The notes below the pieces were generated by a model. The model saw nothing but the letters and a program-made list of their open reading frames with translations. It was not told the origin of the DNA and did no database searches. Source: Desulfurococcus amylolyticus Z-533 (lineage in GTDB: Archaea; Thermoproteota; Thermoprotei_A; Sulfolobales; Desulfurococcaceae). Taken from it: DNA of 64,000 bases. Below, in pieces: positions 35,918 to 44,902 of this stretch (its first letter is position 1; every line of letters begins with the position of its first letter). A program made the position numbers and the translations under genes. The stretch covers positions 62,001 through 126,000 of the forward strand of contig NZ_KI911318.1 in NCBI RefSeq assembly GCF_000513855.1, given 5' to 3'.

Positions 35918-36340
35918 CTACCTATAGCTCTTCTGCCATCTCCTTCTAGCACTATATCTACCCCATTTCTTAGGCTCTGTCTGACGTGGATCACCGCTTA
36001 GCATGTGCCTATCATATTCTTTAAATAGGGATTTCACCTCATCACTGTTAAAGAACTCGACTAGTCCCCTTGCAATAGCTATTCTAACAGCCTCGGCCTG
36101 ACTCATGTAGCCTCCGCCGTGTACATTAACCCTTATATCTACTGTTTTTGCTAGGTCGCCTATTAGTAATAGTGGCTCCAGTATCTTCATCTTGGCTAGC
36201 TCGAATTGGATGAACTCTACTGGTACGTTGTTTATCCATACTCTTCCAATCCCGGGTTTTATCACAGCCCTAGCAATGCTTGTTTTTCTCTTGCCTGATG
36301 AAACAACTATTTTTATCTTATCACTGAGTGTCTGGCTCAC
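35918..36340 (-). CDS. rps9: 30S ribosomal protein S9 (uS9)
   Basis: 140 residues. SSGKRKTSIARAVIKPGIGRVWIN near the start and the terminal DPRQTEPKKWGRYSARRRWQKSYR, whose basic tail reaches the P-site tRNA, identify it. Overlaps L13 by four bases. Confidence 0.97.
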   Translation of the reverse strand: MSQTLSDKIKIVVSSGKRKTSIARAVIKPGIGRVWINNVPVEFIQFELAKMKILEPLLLIGDLAKTVDIRVNVHGGGYMSQAEAVRIAIARGLVEFFNSDEVKSLFKEYDRHMLSGDPRQTEPKKWGRYSARRRWQKSYR

Positions 36341-36789
36341 TTCCTAACACCCCTCCACCCTACGGCTTTCGCCACCTCCTCTAAGTAAACATATCTATTA
36401 CGGAGCCTGGAGACTGAGGCTTCGGGGAACTGTATGAAGGCAATATTCTTCATGTTGCTTGGCACACCTATGTATACTCTGAGCCTCCTAAAAGCATCTC
36501 TTCCCTTCGGCTTATCTATCGGTAACATTCCTCTCACAGTCCTCTTAAAGATATTGGCCGGGGTTCTAGGCCTCCTGACTCCCTTGGTCTCTGGATTGTA
36601 GTGGGTTTTAACCCTAAATAATATCTTATAGCCCTCTAACACCCTGTTTTTCTCACCACTTACCACGGCTTTCTCAGCATTAACCACTATGACTCTATAT
36701 CCCTCGAGCAACTTCTTAGCAATAATACTCGCTAAACGCCCCAATATCTGGTTCGATGCATCTATGTAGAGTACTTTCTCCTCACTCAT
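36337..36789 (-). CDS. rpl13: 50S ribosomal protein L13 (uL13)
   Basis: 150 residues from ATG 36789, five bases after GGGTGAGC; a GTG nine bases upstream overlaps the ribosome site. IDASNQILGRLASIIAKKLLEGYRVIVVNAEKAVVSG is the L13 core. The L18e stop (TGA) overlaps this ribosome site, so translation is coupled. Confidence 0.96.
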   Translation of the reverse strand: MSEEKVLYIDASNQILGRLASIIAKKLLEGYRVIVVNAEKAVVSGEKNRVLEGYKILFRVKTHYNPETKGVRRPRTPANIFKRTVRGMLPIDKPKGRDAFRRLRVYIGVPSNMKNIAFIQFPEASVSRLRNRYVYLEEVAKAVGWRGVRK

Positions 36790-36794
36790 CAAGC

Positions 36795-37157
36795 TCACCC
36801 AATTATCTTGATGTTGCTTCCGGTAGGGTTCTCCTTAACAAGGTCGGGGATAAATATTGCTCTTCCACCACTCTTCACTATTTTCTCAAGTGCTGTCCTT
36901 GAGAATCCGAATGCTGCCACAGTAACCGGGTGATCTATATTACCTGCACCAAGTACTTTTCCAGGCACTACTACAACGTCCCCGGGCTTACTGTATCTAT
37001 TTATCCTACTGATATTCACAGCCCTCCTTCTACGGGTTGGCTTGGATAATTCCTCAGCTATACTACTCCATATTGGTGCGTTATTTATAGAGGCTTGCTT
37101 CCTCAACTCCTCTATCACTTTCCTTAAAACTATATTTGTTTTCCTCAGCCTGCTCAT
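36795..37157 (-). CDS. rpl18e: 50S ribosomal protein L18e (eL18)
   Basis: 120 residues. SRLRKTNIVLRKVIEELRKQAS start, RRRAVNISRINRYSKPGDVVVVPGKVLGAGNIDHPVTVAAFGFS (about 38-81) is diagnostic. Four-base overlap with RpoD. Confidence 0.96.
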   Translation of the reverse strand: MSRLRKTNIVLRKVIEELRKQASINNAPIWSSIAEELSKPTRRRRAVNISRINRYSKPGDVVVVPGKVLGAGNIDHPVTVAAFGFSRTALEKIVKSGGRAIFIPDLVKENPTGSNIKIIG

Positions 37158-38008
37158 ACAGCGACACCATTCCTTCTCAACTCATCTATGAAAGCATCTA
37201 GTTTTCTACTTAGAATGTTTATTGCCTCTATTAAAATATTTCTAGCATTCAGAGCTCCTGTTAGCTCTAGATATAATATATACTCGTTCTCCCTCCATGA
37301 TACCTTCACGGCTTGGGTGGGGCATATGTTTTCACATAGCCTGCAGAATGTACATTCAAGTATTTTATCCTCTTTAACCCTTACCGAGTTGTTGCCTGCC
37401 TCAAATATATTCTTCGGGCATGCATTAACACATCTAGAACACTCGGCCCCCTTACATTTCTCACTATCGAGGGTTATCACTGGAACATATTTATGCGCAG
37501 CGGTGGAGACTGGGCTCCATTTTATATGCTCTTTTCCCCTTCCAAGCCTGGCATATGCCTCAAGCCTTATGCTCTGATCCTTGATAAGCTTCAATATCGG
37601 TATTTCACCGTAGACTGGTACAACATCTGGGTCACTGCTAACAAGGTCTCTACTATACACTGTTAAAACATCCTTCTCAGGCCCGCTTGCCTCCAGCCTT
37701 AGGGTTACGAAGCAATCCTGCGAGAATATTCCTCTATCACCGGCCTCTGCACACTCCTCGGGAGGCTTATACTTGTTTAATGCTTCATTGCTTTTTAATG
37801 GTATTAATCCAAGCCTATGCGATATGTATTCATCATAGAAGACACTTGAGTTTTCCGTTATAGCCACGTAGTCCACAGCCATTGTAGGGACTTCCGATAG
37901 TATTGTTCTTCTCAGCGAATTAACGAGGTGTAATGGCACATCCCTTAAATATAGCTTAATAGTAGAGGGGGTTTTCTCAAGTATATCAATATGCAAGCTG
38001 GAAAACAC
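37154..38008 (-). CDS. rpoD: RNA polymerase subunit D (Rpo3) with two 4Fe-4S motifs
   Basis: Alpha-like assembly subunit, 284 residues. The alpha-type RDVPLHLVNSLRRTILSEVPTMAVD (22-46) and the C-terminal dimerisation half are normal. An inserted ferredoxin-like domain has eight cysteines: C185, C190, C193, C197 and C219, C222, C225, C229, each with the terminal CP. So both [4Fe-4S] clusters can form; the first has an unusual C-x4-C spacing at its start. The GTG at 38008 is listed; TTG at 37996 is an alternative. Confidence 0.96.
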   Translation of the reverse strand: MFSSLHIDILEKTPSTIKLYLRDVPLHLVNSLRRTILSEVPTMAVDYVAITENSSVFYDEYISHRLGLIPLKSNEALNKYKPPEECAEAGDRGIFSQDCFVTLRLEASGPEKDVLTVYSRDLVSSDPDVVPVYGEIPILKLIKDQSIRLEAYARLGRGKEHIKWSPVSTAAHKYVPVITLDSEKCKGAECSRCVNACPKNIFEAGNNSVRVKEDKILECTFCRLCENICPTQAVKVSWRENEYILYLELTGALNARNILIEAINILSRKLDAFIDELRRNGVAV

Positions 38009-38022
38009 CCGTTTCTGCCCTT

Positions 38023-38424
38023 CTATAGCCTCCTACCTCTCCTACCGCCAGGCCTTCTTGTGGTATCATGTGGTATTGGTGTCACATCCTCTATTCTACC
38101 AATAATGAAACCCGCTCTGGCCAGAGCTCTAATAGCTGCTTGAGCACCTGGCCCAGGAGTCTTAGGTCCGTGGCCTCCTGGTGCTCTTACTTTTATATGT
38201 AGCGCGGTGATACCTTTATCCATCGCTTGGGTTGCAGCCCTTGCCGCGGCCATCATTGCCGCATAAGGGCTTGGCTTCTCTCTATCTGCCTTTACAACCA
38301 TTCCACCGCTTATCCTGCTCACAGTTTCCGCTCCGCTTATATCTGTTATATGTATTATTGTGTTGTTGGGGCTGCTGTATATATGTGCTACGCCCCACTT
38401 TAACTCTCTCATTGAGAAAGCCAC
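38023..38424 (-). CDS. rps11: 30S ribosomal protein S11 (uS11)
   Basis: 133 residues. [26 protein letters not shown] near 10-35, [29 protein letters not shown] near 79-107, and the basic [14 protein letters not shown] end are diagnostic. Confidence 0.97.
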   Translation of the reverse strand: MAFSMRELKWGVAHIYSSPNNTIIHITDISGAETVSRISGGMVVKADREKPSPYAAMMAAARAATQAMDKGITALHIKVRAPGGHGPKTPGPGAQAAIRALARAGFIIGRIEDVTPIPHDTTRRPGGRRGRRL

Positions 38425-38437
38425 CGTTCAATCACCT

Positions 38438-38950
38438 CTATGCCTGTGCTTCTTGGCTTATTCTCTGCTTTAATGGACTGAATGGGTAGTAATCAACCAA
38501 TGGCTCCTCATCAACTGTGACTATTCGGCCAGGCGACCTCACTCTTCTACCCCCTATTGCTATGTGTCCGTGGACAATTAATTGTCTGGCTTCATGAAGG
38601 GTCTTTGCTAACCCCTTCTTATACACTATGGTCTGAAGCCTTCTCTCCAGTAGATCCTCTATTTTCAAGTTTAACACATCATCCAGCCTGGCTCCTTCCT
38701 TAAGTAGCCCTAATTTTATCAACCTGTTTAAAAGGGCTTTCTCTTCCTTCTCACGGATTTCAGGAGGCGTTGCTAATAGGGATCTCGCTCTGTGCCTATA
38801 ATACCTCACCATGGTCGCGGTCTTCCATAGTTCTCTTTTATTCCTTAACCCATAGGTACCCATCAGCTTCATTTCGTACATTAATATATCGCGACGCCAT
38901 GGATGCCGGGGACCCTCATAAGATTTCCTTGGTTTGTGTGGGTCGCCCAT
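38438..38950 (-). CDS. rps4: 30S ribosomal protein S4 (uS4)
   Basis: 170 residues. [21 protein letters not shown] start, [37 protein letters not shown] (about 100-136) is the S4 RNA-binding domain. Follows S13 by five bases. Confidence 0.97.
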   Translation of the reverse strand: MGDPHKPRKSYEGPRHPWRRDILMYEMKLMGTYGLRNKRELWKTATMVRYYRHRARSLLATPPEIREKEEKALLNRLIKLGLLKEGARLDDVLNLKIEDLLERRLQTIVYKKGLAKTLHEARQLIVHGHIAIGGRRVRSPGRIVTVDEEPLVDYYPFSPLKQRISQEAQA

Positions 38951-38955
38951 CTAAC

Positions 38956-39480
38956 TCACCCCTCTGTCTTCTTGCTTTGCTGTTGCTGGGTGGCTTTCTT
39001 CTTCCTCACACCCACGGTTACACCTGTTCTACCTGTTGTCCTAGTTCTCTGGCCCCTAACTTTCAAGCCCAGGGCATGCCTTATACCGCGCCAGCTCTTT
39101 ACGCGTTTCTCCCTTTCAATATCTTCCTTCACATAGTATACTAGGTTTGCACCAGTTAAGTGAAGATTCTGGCCTGTTGTGTAATCCTTCTGCCTATTAT
39201 AGATCCATGATGGAATACCGTATTTCCCAGGGTTGCGTACAACCTCTTCGATACTCTTAACCACGTCATCGCTTAGGAAACCAACGCGTTGTTCAGGGTT
39301 CAACCCTAGTATTCTACATATTGCTAGACTAAATGTATAGCCCAAGCCCTTTACTTCTGAGAGACCGTAAACTAATGGAAGCTCTCCATCGACATCGGTT
39401 TCCAGCATTCTAACTATCTGTCTAAAACTCTCCCTCTCACTCAATTCTTTCACCGGACTTAACTCGATAAGCATATACAT
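38956..39480 (-). CDS. rps13: 30S ribosomal protein S13 (uS13)
   Basis: 174 residues. VYGLSEVKGLGYTFSLAICRILG (37-59) and the basic GIRHALGLKVRGQRTRTTGRTGVTVG tail (130-155) identify it. A long lysine/glutamine-rich terminus follows. ATGs at 39480 and 39474 are both possible; no ribosome site is seen, in line with a leaderless first gene of the operon. Confidence 0.95.
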   Translation of the reverse strand: MYMLIELSPVKELSERESFRQIVRMLETDVDGELPLVYGLSEVKGLGYTFSLAICRILGLNPEQRVGFLSDDVVKSIEEVVRNPGKYGIPSWIYNRQKDYTTGQNLHLTGANLVYYVKEDIEREKRVKSWRGIRHALGLKVRGQRTRTTGRTGVTVGVRKKKATQQQQSKKTEG

Positions 39481-39509
39481 AACTACTCAACATAATTAAC
39501 TGATAACGG

Positions 39510-39517
39510 TTTTTAAA
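39510..39517 (-). promoter_or_regulatory. Promoter of the S13-S4-S11-RpoD operon
   Basis: Minus strand AAGCTTTAAAAACC lies ~30 bases before the S13 ATG. The predicted start is ~39488, leaving almost no leader, which agrees with the lack of a ribosome site. Confidence 0.6.
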
Positions 39518-39765
39518 GCTTAGCTTTAAAACACTTTTCCCTCGAGTTAGAGGGGTTCAGGTCTCATATAGGTTTATATAAATTGGTTTCATCCCCTCGT
39601 TTTTGTTCCCCTTGTATCCCCTTTGGGCTTGCATACGGCTTGAGGGCGTTCAAGGTGACATCACATCTTGAGTGCTTTATGAACAGGTTTATGCACGCAA
39701 TTACATTACTTCAATAAAAGAATTTAATAGTAAACCTATATGAAAGCAGAAACAACATACCGAGG

Positions 39766-39851
39766 CGCCGGGGGCGGGATTTGAACCCGCGCGCCCCTTT
39801 CGGGGCACTGGCTCTCCAGGCCAGCCCCTTGGACCGCTCGGGCACCCCGGC
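39766..39851 (-). tRNA. tRNA-Ser (GGA)
   Basis: Class II tRNA, 86 nt, minus strand. Acceptor GCCGGGG/CCCCGGC, discriminator G, anticodon loop CTGGAGA with GGA, long variable arm (TGCCCCGAAAGGGGCG), T-arm GCGGG-TTCAAAT-CCCGC. No intron. It is downstream of S10, with its own promoter. Confidence 0.96.
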
Positions 39852-39878
39852 TCATATCTATGATAAAAGTGTTTCAGG

Positions 39879-39886
39879 CTTATATT
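39879..39886 (-). promoter_or_regulatory. TATA box for tRNA-Ser
   Basis: AATATAAG on the minus strand, 28 bases before the mature 5' end, gives a start ~6 bases upstream of the tRNA. Confidence 0.5.
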
Positions 39887-39959
39887 TCTTAACAGGAGGA
39901 AATTGAGTTCACAGGATGATGGGTTGAACCACTTTATTAAAACATCGGGCTGTTTAAAA

Positions 39960-40271
39960 CTATATCTCTATCTCCATCCATATCTCAGGGGGAATCCTAA
40001 CCCTTATCAACTGCTTCATTACTCTTTCATCCTCGGCTATGTATAGTAGCCTCTTATGTATCCTCATCTCCCATTTCTCATACTTTTTCTTTCCCTCTCC
40101 ATGCGGTAGCTTCATTGTCCTGATTCTTAGTTTTTTAGTTGGCAGTGGTATTGGGCCATTCATTTTAACACCTGTCTTCTTCACTATATCTGTTATCTTA
40201 CCCACGAAGTCGTCTAGTACTTTTACATTGGTGCTCCAGATCTTTATTTTAACCATCCTTGTTGCGGACAT
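39960..40271 (-). CDS. rps10: 30S ribosomal protein S10 (uS10)
   Basis: 103 residues from the ATG at 40271 (SATRMVKIKIWSTN), with an internal ATG five codons on and the frame open nine codons upstream. KKTGVKMNGPIPLPTKKLRIRTMKLPHGEGKKKYEKWEMRIHKRLL is the S10 core. Last gene of the str-like operon after EF-1A (65 bases). Confidence 0.94.
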   Translation of the reverse strand: MSATRMVKIKIWSTNVKVLDDFVGKITDIVKKTGVKMNGPIPLPTKKLRIRTMKLPHGEGKKKYEKWEMRIHKRLLYIAEDERVMKQLIRVRIPPEIWMEIEI

Positions 40272-40336
40272 CGTGACCAACCTTATACCTGTAAGCATAC
40301 TTGGAAACGTAATGTGTAGAATTCGGGTTTAAAAAA

Positions 40337-41653
40337 CTATTTCTTGATATTGACTTGTGCTGGCTTGATCTCGAGTACCTGTCCAATACCGATTGTCTTA
40401 CCCATGTCTCTCATAGCGAATCTTCCAAGAGCTGGGAAGTCAGCGTATTTCTCTACTACAAGTGGCTTTATCGGTTTGAATTTAACTATAGCTATGTCTC
40501 CCTGCTTCAGGAACTGTGGGTTCTTCTCAACCTCCTTACCTGTCCTAGGGTCGATCTTTGAAATTATCTCGGTTATCCTGCATGCCACGCTGGCTGTGTG
40601 GACATGTATTACTGGCGTGTATCCCACGGCTATTGCTGTTGGATGCCACATTATCATTATTCTCGCGGTGAATTCATCGGCAACTGTTGGGGGAACATCA
40701 AGGGATCCAGCCACATCGCCGCGCTTAATATCCTTCTTCTCTACACCCTTTACATTGAACCCGATGTTGTCACCGGGCTCTGCTTTCTCGATCTTAGCGT
40801 GATGAGTCTCTATACTCTTGACTTCACCGATTAGTCCTGGCGGCATGAATACTACTTTATCGCCTACTTTAAGTACACCGGTTTCAACCCTTCCAACAGG
40901 TACGACACCAACACCGGAGATGCTGTATACATCTTGTATCGGTATTCTAAGTGGTTTATCAAGTGGCTTGGGCGGCACCGTTAATAAGTCCAATGCCTCT
41001 ACTAGTGTTGGACCATTATACCACGGCATGTTGGGCGAACGTTCAATCAGGTTTTCACCTGTCCACGCTGACACCGGGATGAATGGTATCTTGGATATAT
41101 CGTAGCCCAGTCCCTTCAGGAATTTACCCAGGATCTCCTTAATCTCGTTGTACCTCTTCTCACTGTACGGTGGCTCGGTTGCATCCATCTTGTTTATGGC
41201 CACAATTAGCTGGTTTATACCCATGGTCCTAGCTAGTATGGCGTGCTCACGGGTCTGGCCCTCGGCACTCATTCCAGCCTCGAACTCTCCTTTTCTGGCG
41301 CTTATAACTAGGATGGCTGCATCGGCCTGGCTTGCGCCGGTGATCATGTTTTTAACGAAGTCTCGGTGACCGGGTGCATCTATGATGGTGAAGAAGTATT
41401 TCTTGGTCTCGAACTTCATGTATGATAGTGAAATAGTGACACCGCGTTCACGCTCTTCCTTCATTCTATCGAGTAACCAGGCAAACTTGAAGCTCTCCTT
41501 ACCCATTTTCTTTGCTTCTTCCTCGATCATCTTCACGGTTTTTTCATCGAAGTAGCCTAGACGATAGAGTATATGCCCTGTCATAGTGCTTTTTCCATGG
41601 TCTACGTGCCCAATTATCACTATGTTTAAATGTGGTTTCTGAGGCGTGCTCAC
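40337..41653 (-). CDS. tef1: Translation elongation factor 1A (aEF-1A)
   Basis: tRNA-delivering GTPase, 438 residues. G1 GHVDHGKST (15-23), G3 DAPGH near 90, G4 NKMD near 152, domains II and III complete. The GTG at 41653 ([12 protein letters not shown]) is preferred because GGTGAT lies four bases upstream; an ATG six bases earlier overlaps that site. Confidence 0.96.
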   Translation of the reverse strand: MSTPQKPHLNIVIIGHVDHGKSTMTGHILYRLGYFDEKTVKMIEEEAKKMGKESFKFAWLLDRMKEERERGVTISLSYMKFETKKYFFTIIDAPGHRDFVKNMITGASQADAAILVISARKGEFEAGMSAEGQTREHAILARTMGINQLIVAINKMDATEPPYSEKRYNEIKEILGKFLKGLGYDISKIPFIPVSAWTGENLIERSPNMPWYNGPTLVEALDLLTVPPKPLDKPLRIPIQDVYSISGVGVVPVGRVETGVLKVGDKVVFMPPGLIGEVKSIETHHAKIEKAEPGDNIGFNVKGVEKKDIKRGDVAGSLDVPPTVADEFTARIMIMWHPTAIAVGYTPVIHVHTASVACRITEIISKIDPRTGKEVEKNPQFLKQGDIAIVKFKPIKPLVVEKYADFPALGRFAMRDMGKTIGIGQVLEIKPAQVNIKK

Positions 41654-41712
41654 GTTCATCACCTTTCTTATCTACATTAACATGTCCAACTAGTTTAATA
41701 ACTTTCAGGGTG

Positions 41713-41720
41713 TTTATAAA
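41713..41720 (-). promoter_or_regulatory. TATA box for EF-1A
   Basis: TTTATAAA on the minus strand, 60 bases before the GTG, preceded by purine-poor sequence; predicts a ~37-nt leader. EF-1A may thus have its own promoter in addition to read-through from S7. Confidence 0.5.
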
Positions 41721-41801
41721 GTATTTCTCCCTGCCAGTAATTATCTCCGTCCTTGTTTATATAGGAGATAGAGGAGGTATCTGAGTGATAATTTAAAAAC
41801 G

Positions 41802-42398
41802 CTATCTACTGCTTAACGCTATCCTCTCGATTTCCTCCTTCTTCTGAACAGCATAGCTCTTTGGATCATTTGATGCAGCCGACGCTATTTCCTCCGCTAA
41901 TGCCTCCTCTATGGATATGGGGTTGTGGAAAGCCTTTAACCTAGCTCCCTCGGTTAGATGTCTTAGTGCTAGATCAATTCTCCTTAAAGGCGCTATATCA
42001 ACTGAGACATGGTATGTTATTCCACCATACATTATCCTAGTGGTCTCCTCTCTAGGGGCCGCGTTCTCTATTGCCCTCACTAGTACTTGTAATGGGTTTT
42101 CACCTGTTTTCAGATATATGAGTTCGAATGATTTCTTCACAATGTTGTATGCGAGGTGCTTCTTACCCATGTTTCTACCTGGTCGCATTACATTGTTTAT
42201 TAGCCTCTCGACGATGGGTACTAGTGCTTTTCCAAAGCGTTTATGCTCATGTCTGCCGCCGGAGTGGGGTAGGTAAACTGGTTTTAGGCAAATATATTTT
42301 TTCAAGCTAGGGTCTCTTACCTCTATAAAGTCGTAGCTCCATTTATTGAATAACTTTATTTCGCCAATCAACATCTCCCTGGTCTGCATCTCACTCAT
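41802..42398 (-). CDS. rps7: 30S ribosomal protein S7 (uS7)
   Basis: 198 residues. [41 protein letters not shown] (47-87) and [14 protein letters not shown] near 148 are diagnostic, plus a basic tail. Follows S12 by 53 bases. Confidence 0.96.
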   Translation of the reverse strand: MSEMQTREMLIGEIKLFNKWSYDFIEVRDPSLKKYICLKPVYLPHSGGRHEHKRFGKALVPIVERLINNVMRPGRNMGKKHLAYNIVKKSFELIYLKTGENPLQVLVRAIENAAPREETTRIMYGGITYHVSVDIAPLRRIDLALRHLTEGARLKAFHNPISIEEALAEEIASAASNDPKSYAVQKKEEIERIALSSR

Positions 42399-42451
42399 AC
42401 ATAAACACCTTCATTATCCGATATCAGGGCATGAGTTTAAAACCTATAGCA

Positions 42452-42898
42452 TTATCTCACAGGCTTCTGCTTTTTTCCAAGCCATAAAGCTTTAAGCGAG
42501 ACACCGTTAACCATTACCACCTTATATCTTACGCCTGGGATGTCTCCTAGCGATCCTCCTAGAGGGCCACCGATACCTTCTATTATTACCTCATCGTGTT
42601 CATCTATATAGTTTACTCCGCCATCCCATGGCACGAATGCTGTCACCACCTTACCGTTTTTAACTAGTTGCACCCTTACACATTTTCTTACAGCTGAGTT
42701 CGGCTTACGTGACTCTATGCCAACCTTCTCCAAGACTATTCCTCTGGCCATGGGTGCTCCTTCCAATGGATCCCTTAGCTTACCCATTTTCCTGAGCATT
42801 CTCTTCTTGAAGTCACGCTGACTCCACCTGAATTTCAATCTCTTCTCTTCCAGTTTCCTAGCTGCATACAACCCGCTTGGGCCTTTTTTACCGGGCAT
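42452..42898 (-). CDS. rps12: 30S ribosomal protein S12 (uS12)
   Basis: 148 residues. [39 protein letters not shown] (44-82) includes the conserved decoding-site PNSA loop, and [16 protein letters not shown] near 115 is the second block. Confidence 0.97.
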   Translation of the reverse strand: MPGKKGPSGLYAARKLEEKRLKFRWSQRDFKKRMLRKMGKLRDPLEGAPMARGIVLEKVGIESRKPNSAVRKCVRVQLVKNGKVVTAFVPWDGGVNYIDEHDEVIIEGIGGPLGGSLGDIPGVRYKVVMVNGVSLKALWLGKKQKPVR

Positions 42899-42920
42899 CT
42901 TCTCCCCTCACTTAACCGTG

Positions 42921-43367
42921 TTACGCGATAATCACTGAATCTATATTAAAATGCCTTTTTAAAATAAGTTTAGCCCTCTGAACGTTTTTACCGTTTTTAC
43001 CGATGGCTATCCCTTTATCAGATGGATCCACTGCCACGTAGAGGATCTTGCTACCATCAGGTCTCGTTGAGAGCTTTATCTCCTTTATCCTGGCTGGTGA
43101 TAACGCATATCTGACTTGCTCCTCGAGGTTATTACTGTAGCCAACTATCTCTATGTTTTTATTAAGTATCTTCCTCAGCCTCTGGACGAAGAAGCCTTTG
43201 GGTCCTATCGCCTTTCCCACATCCTCTGGGTTTACTAGGAAGATCACTCTGTTGTTATCCTCCTCAATAATGCAATCCCTTACTACAGCACCTGTGAGCT
43301 CGTTTAATAACGTCATATAGCGGAATTCCTCAGGCGTTATCTTCACCTGTGGCTTCTCGTCACTCAT
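42921..43367 (-). CDS. nusA: Transcription factor NusA-like (two KH domains)
   Basis: 148-residue archaeal NusA, only the two KH domains (NPEDVGKAIGPKGFFVQRLRKIL near 45 and VDPSDKGIAIGKNGKNVQRAKLIL near 112, both with GxxG). The S1 domain of bacterial NusA is absent, as usual in archaea. Placed between L30e and S12. Confidence 0.95.
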   Translation of the reverse strand: MSDEKPQVKITPEEFRYMTLLNELTGAVVRDCIIEEDNNRVIFLVNPEDVGKAIGPKGFFVQRLRKILNKNIEIVGYSNNLEEQVRYALSPARIKEIKLSTRPDGSKILYVAVDPSDKGIAIGKNGKNVQRAKLILKRHFNIDSVIIA

Positions 43368-43373
43368 CTACTT

Positions 43374-43688
43374 CTACACCTCTCCAGCGAAGTCAAGTAT
43401 GTTTGATTGCCCCGGATCGATCACAGCTATTGAGGTAATGCTATGGGGACGTCCCAAAAGGGTACCTAGCTCTATGCTTGTTCCAGGGAACATTATAACG
43501 GGGATATTGCTTAGCTTCGCATAATATATTAGATCCCTTTTTATCTCCGGGGAAGCGTTGGATGCTATGATTACTGCTTTAGCCTTCCCGTGAAGAACTA
43601 GTCTCTTGACTTGCCTACTTCCATACACTATTTGCCCTGTATCAGCAGTCGTTCTTATCGCTTTAAGCAGGTCAACCTGGCTACTCAT
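43374..43688 (-). CDS. rpl30e: 50S ribosomal protein L30e (eL30)
   Basis: 104 residues from the ATG at 43688 ([22 protein letters not shown]), four bases after GGTGAT; the in-frame GTG upstream overlaps the [44 protein letters not shown] is the K-turn-binding L7Ae/L30e core. Overlaps RpoA2 by eight bases. Confidence 0.95.
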   Translation of the reverse strand: MSSQVDLLKAIRTTADTGQIVYGSRQVKRLVLHGKAKAVIIASNASPEIKRDLIYYAKLSNIPVIMFPGTSIELGTLLGRPHSITSIAVIDPGQSNILDFAGEV

Positions 43689-44901
43689 TCCTATCACCTT
43701 TGTTGCCAGCCTCGGTCTTTAATAGGCTTGGAGTCATATAAATCTGAACCATACCAGTTCCTACAGGTATTGTTTGACCTATTATAATATTTTCTGTAAC
43801 GCCATATAAACGGTCTTCCTCACTAGTGGCTGCTGATTCTAGGAGCTTTTGAACAGTCATCTCGAATGTAGCCCTGGCCAGTACGCTTGGCTTTTCACCG
43901 GCAACACCCATTCTACCAATCTGCCTCACATGCCCGGTCCACGTCATCATATCGGCTAGAAGCATTATATGCCTTATATCTACGTCTAGACCCTGGTCAT
44001 CAAGTATCTCTTTGATCTCCTTGATTATAGCTTGCCTAGCGGCCTCTATGCCGAGCACTCTTTCTATCTCATGTATATTATTAGTATACACTCTCCTCCA
44101 GTCCACGCCTTCTATCCTCATTATTTCCTCAAGGTTGCTTCCCTCAGATATTATCACGTACTCGTCGCCGCGTTTCTGGATTATTACCTTACGTATCTCC
44201 TTTATACCCTTCAAATGCAGACCGAGAAGTTTGCTTCTCAGCTTCTCTAGCTTACTGTAGTCGAGGTATTCCTCTCTAAGCGATATTATTACCTCGTATG
44301 GGTCATCTCCTCTTGAAACCTCGCCCACATCTAGCTCCTTCAACTTCTTAATGATCACCTCGACACTTAACCCCTTATCCTCCAGCATCTCGGGATCCAG
44401 ACGTACCCTCGTCACACCTTCTATGAGGTCGATATCTAGTTCCCTGGTGATGTTCTCTAGGTATGTTGACTCTATTTTTCTAGCTATCTCCCTAGCCTTC
44501 TCCTCGCTTCTCCTATATTCATCCACTAGATATATCTCCATGATAGGTGTTTCAGGCTTTTTCCTGGCGTCAACTATCTCTATGAGCCTGGGGAGACCGA
44601 GGGTTACGTTGTATTCACGTACACCGGCATAGTGGAATACCCTTAATGTCATCTGTGTTGATGGCTCTCCAAGGCTTTGGGCGGCAATAGTTCCCACAGC
44701 CTCGCCTGGCTCTATCAACGAGGAATGATATCTCTCGATTATATGTTCTATGAATCTTTCTACGGTTTCCCTAGTTATCACGATCTTCCCAGCTATGTTC
44801 AGTAATTTATTACGTACTTCCTCATATACCTGCTGGCTAACGTTCCCCTTCAGTCTCTCCTCGAGGAGCTGTTGGATTTCCTCTATAGTTAAACCCTGCA
44901 T
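43681..44901 (-). CDS. rpoA2: RNA polymerase subunit A'' (Rpo1C)
   Basis: C-terminal half of the split largest subunit, 406 residues. [31 protein letters not shown] is the trigger/bridge region; near the end [35 protein letters not shown]. The ATG at 44901 lies after GGAGGTGG in the end of RpoA1; an upstream TTG is in frame but lies within RpoA1. One base separates the two genes. Confidence 0.96.
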   Translation of the reverse strand: MQGLTIEEIQQLLEERLKGNVSQQVYEEVRNKLLNIAGKIVITRETVERFIEHIIERYHSSLIEPGEAVGTIAAQSLGEPSTQMTLRVFHYAGVREYNVTLGLPRLIEIVDARKKPETPIMEIYLVDEYRRSEEKAREIARKIESTYLENITRELDIDLIEGVTRVRLDPEMLEDKGLSVEVIIKKLKELDVGEVSRGDDPYEVIISLREEYLDYSKLEKLRSKLLGLHLKGIKEIRKVIIQKRGDEYVIISEGSNLEEIMRIEGVDWRRVYTNNIHEIERVLGIEAARQAIIKEIKEILDDQGLDVDIRHIMLLADMMTWTGHVRQIGRMGVAGEKPSVLARATFEMTVQKLLESAATSEEDRLYGVTENIIIGQTIPVGTGMVQIYMTPSLLKTEAGNKGDRNE

Positions 44902-44902
44902 C

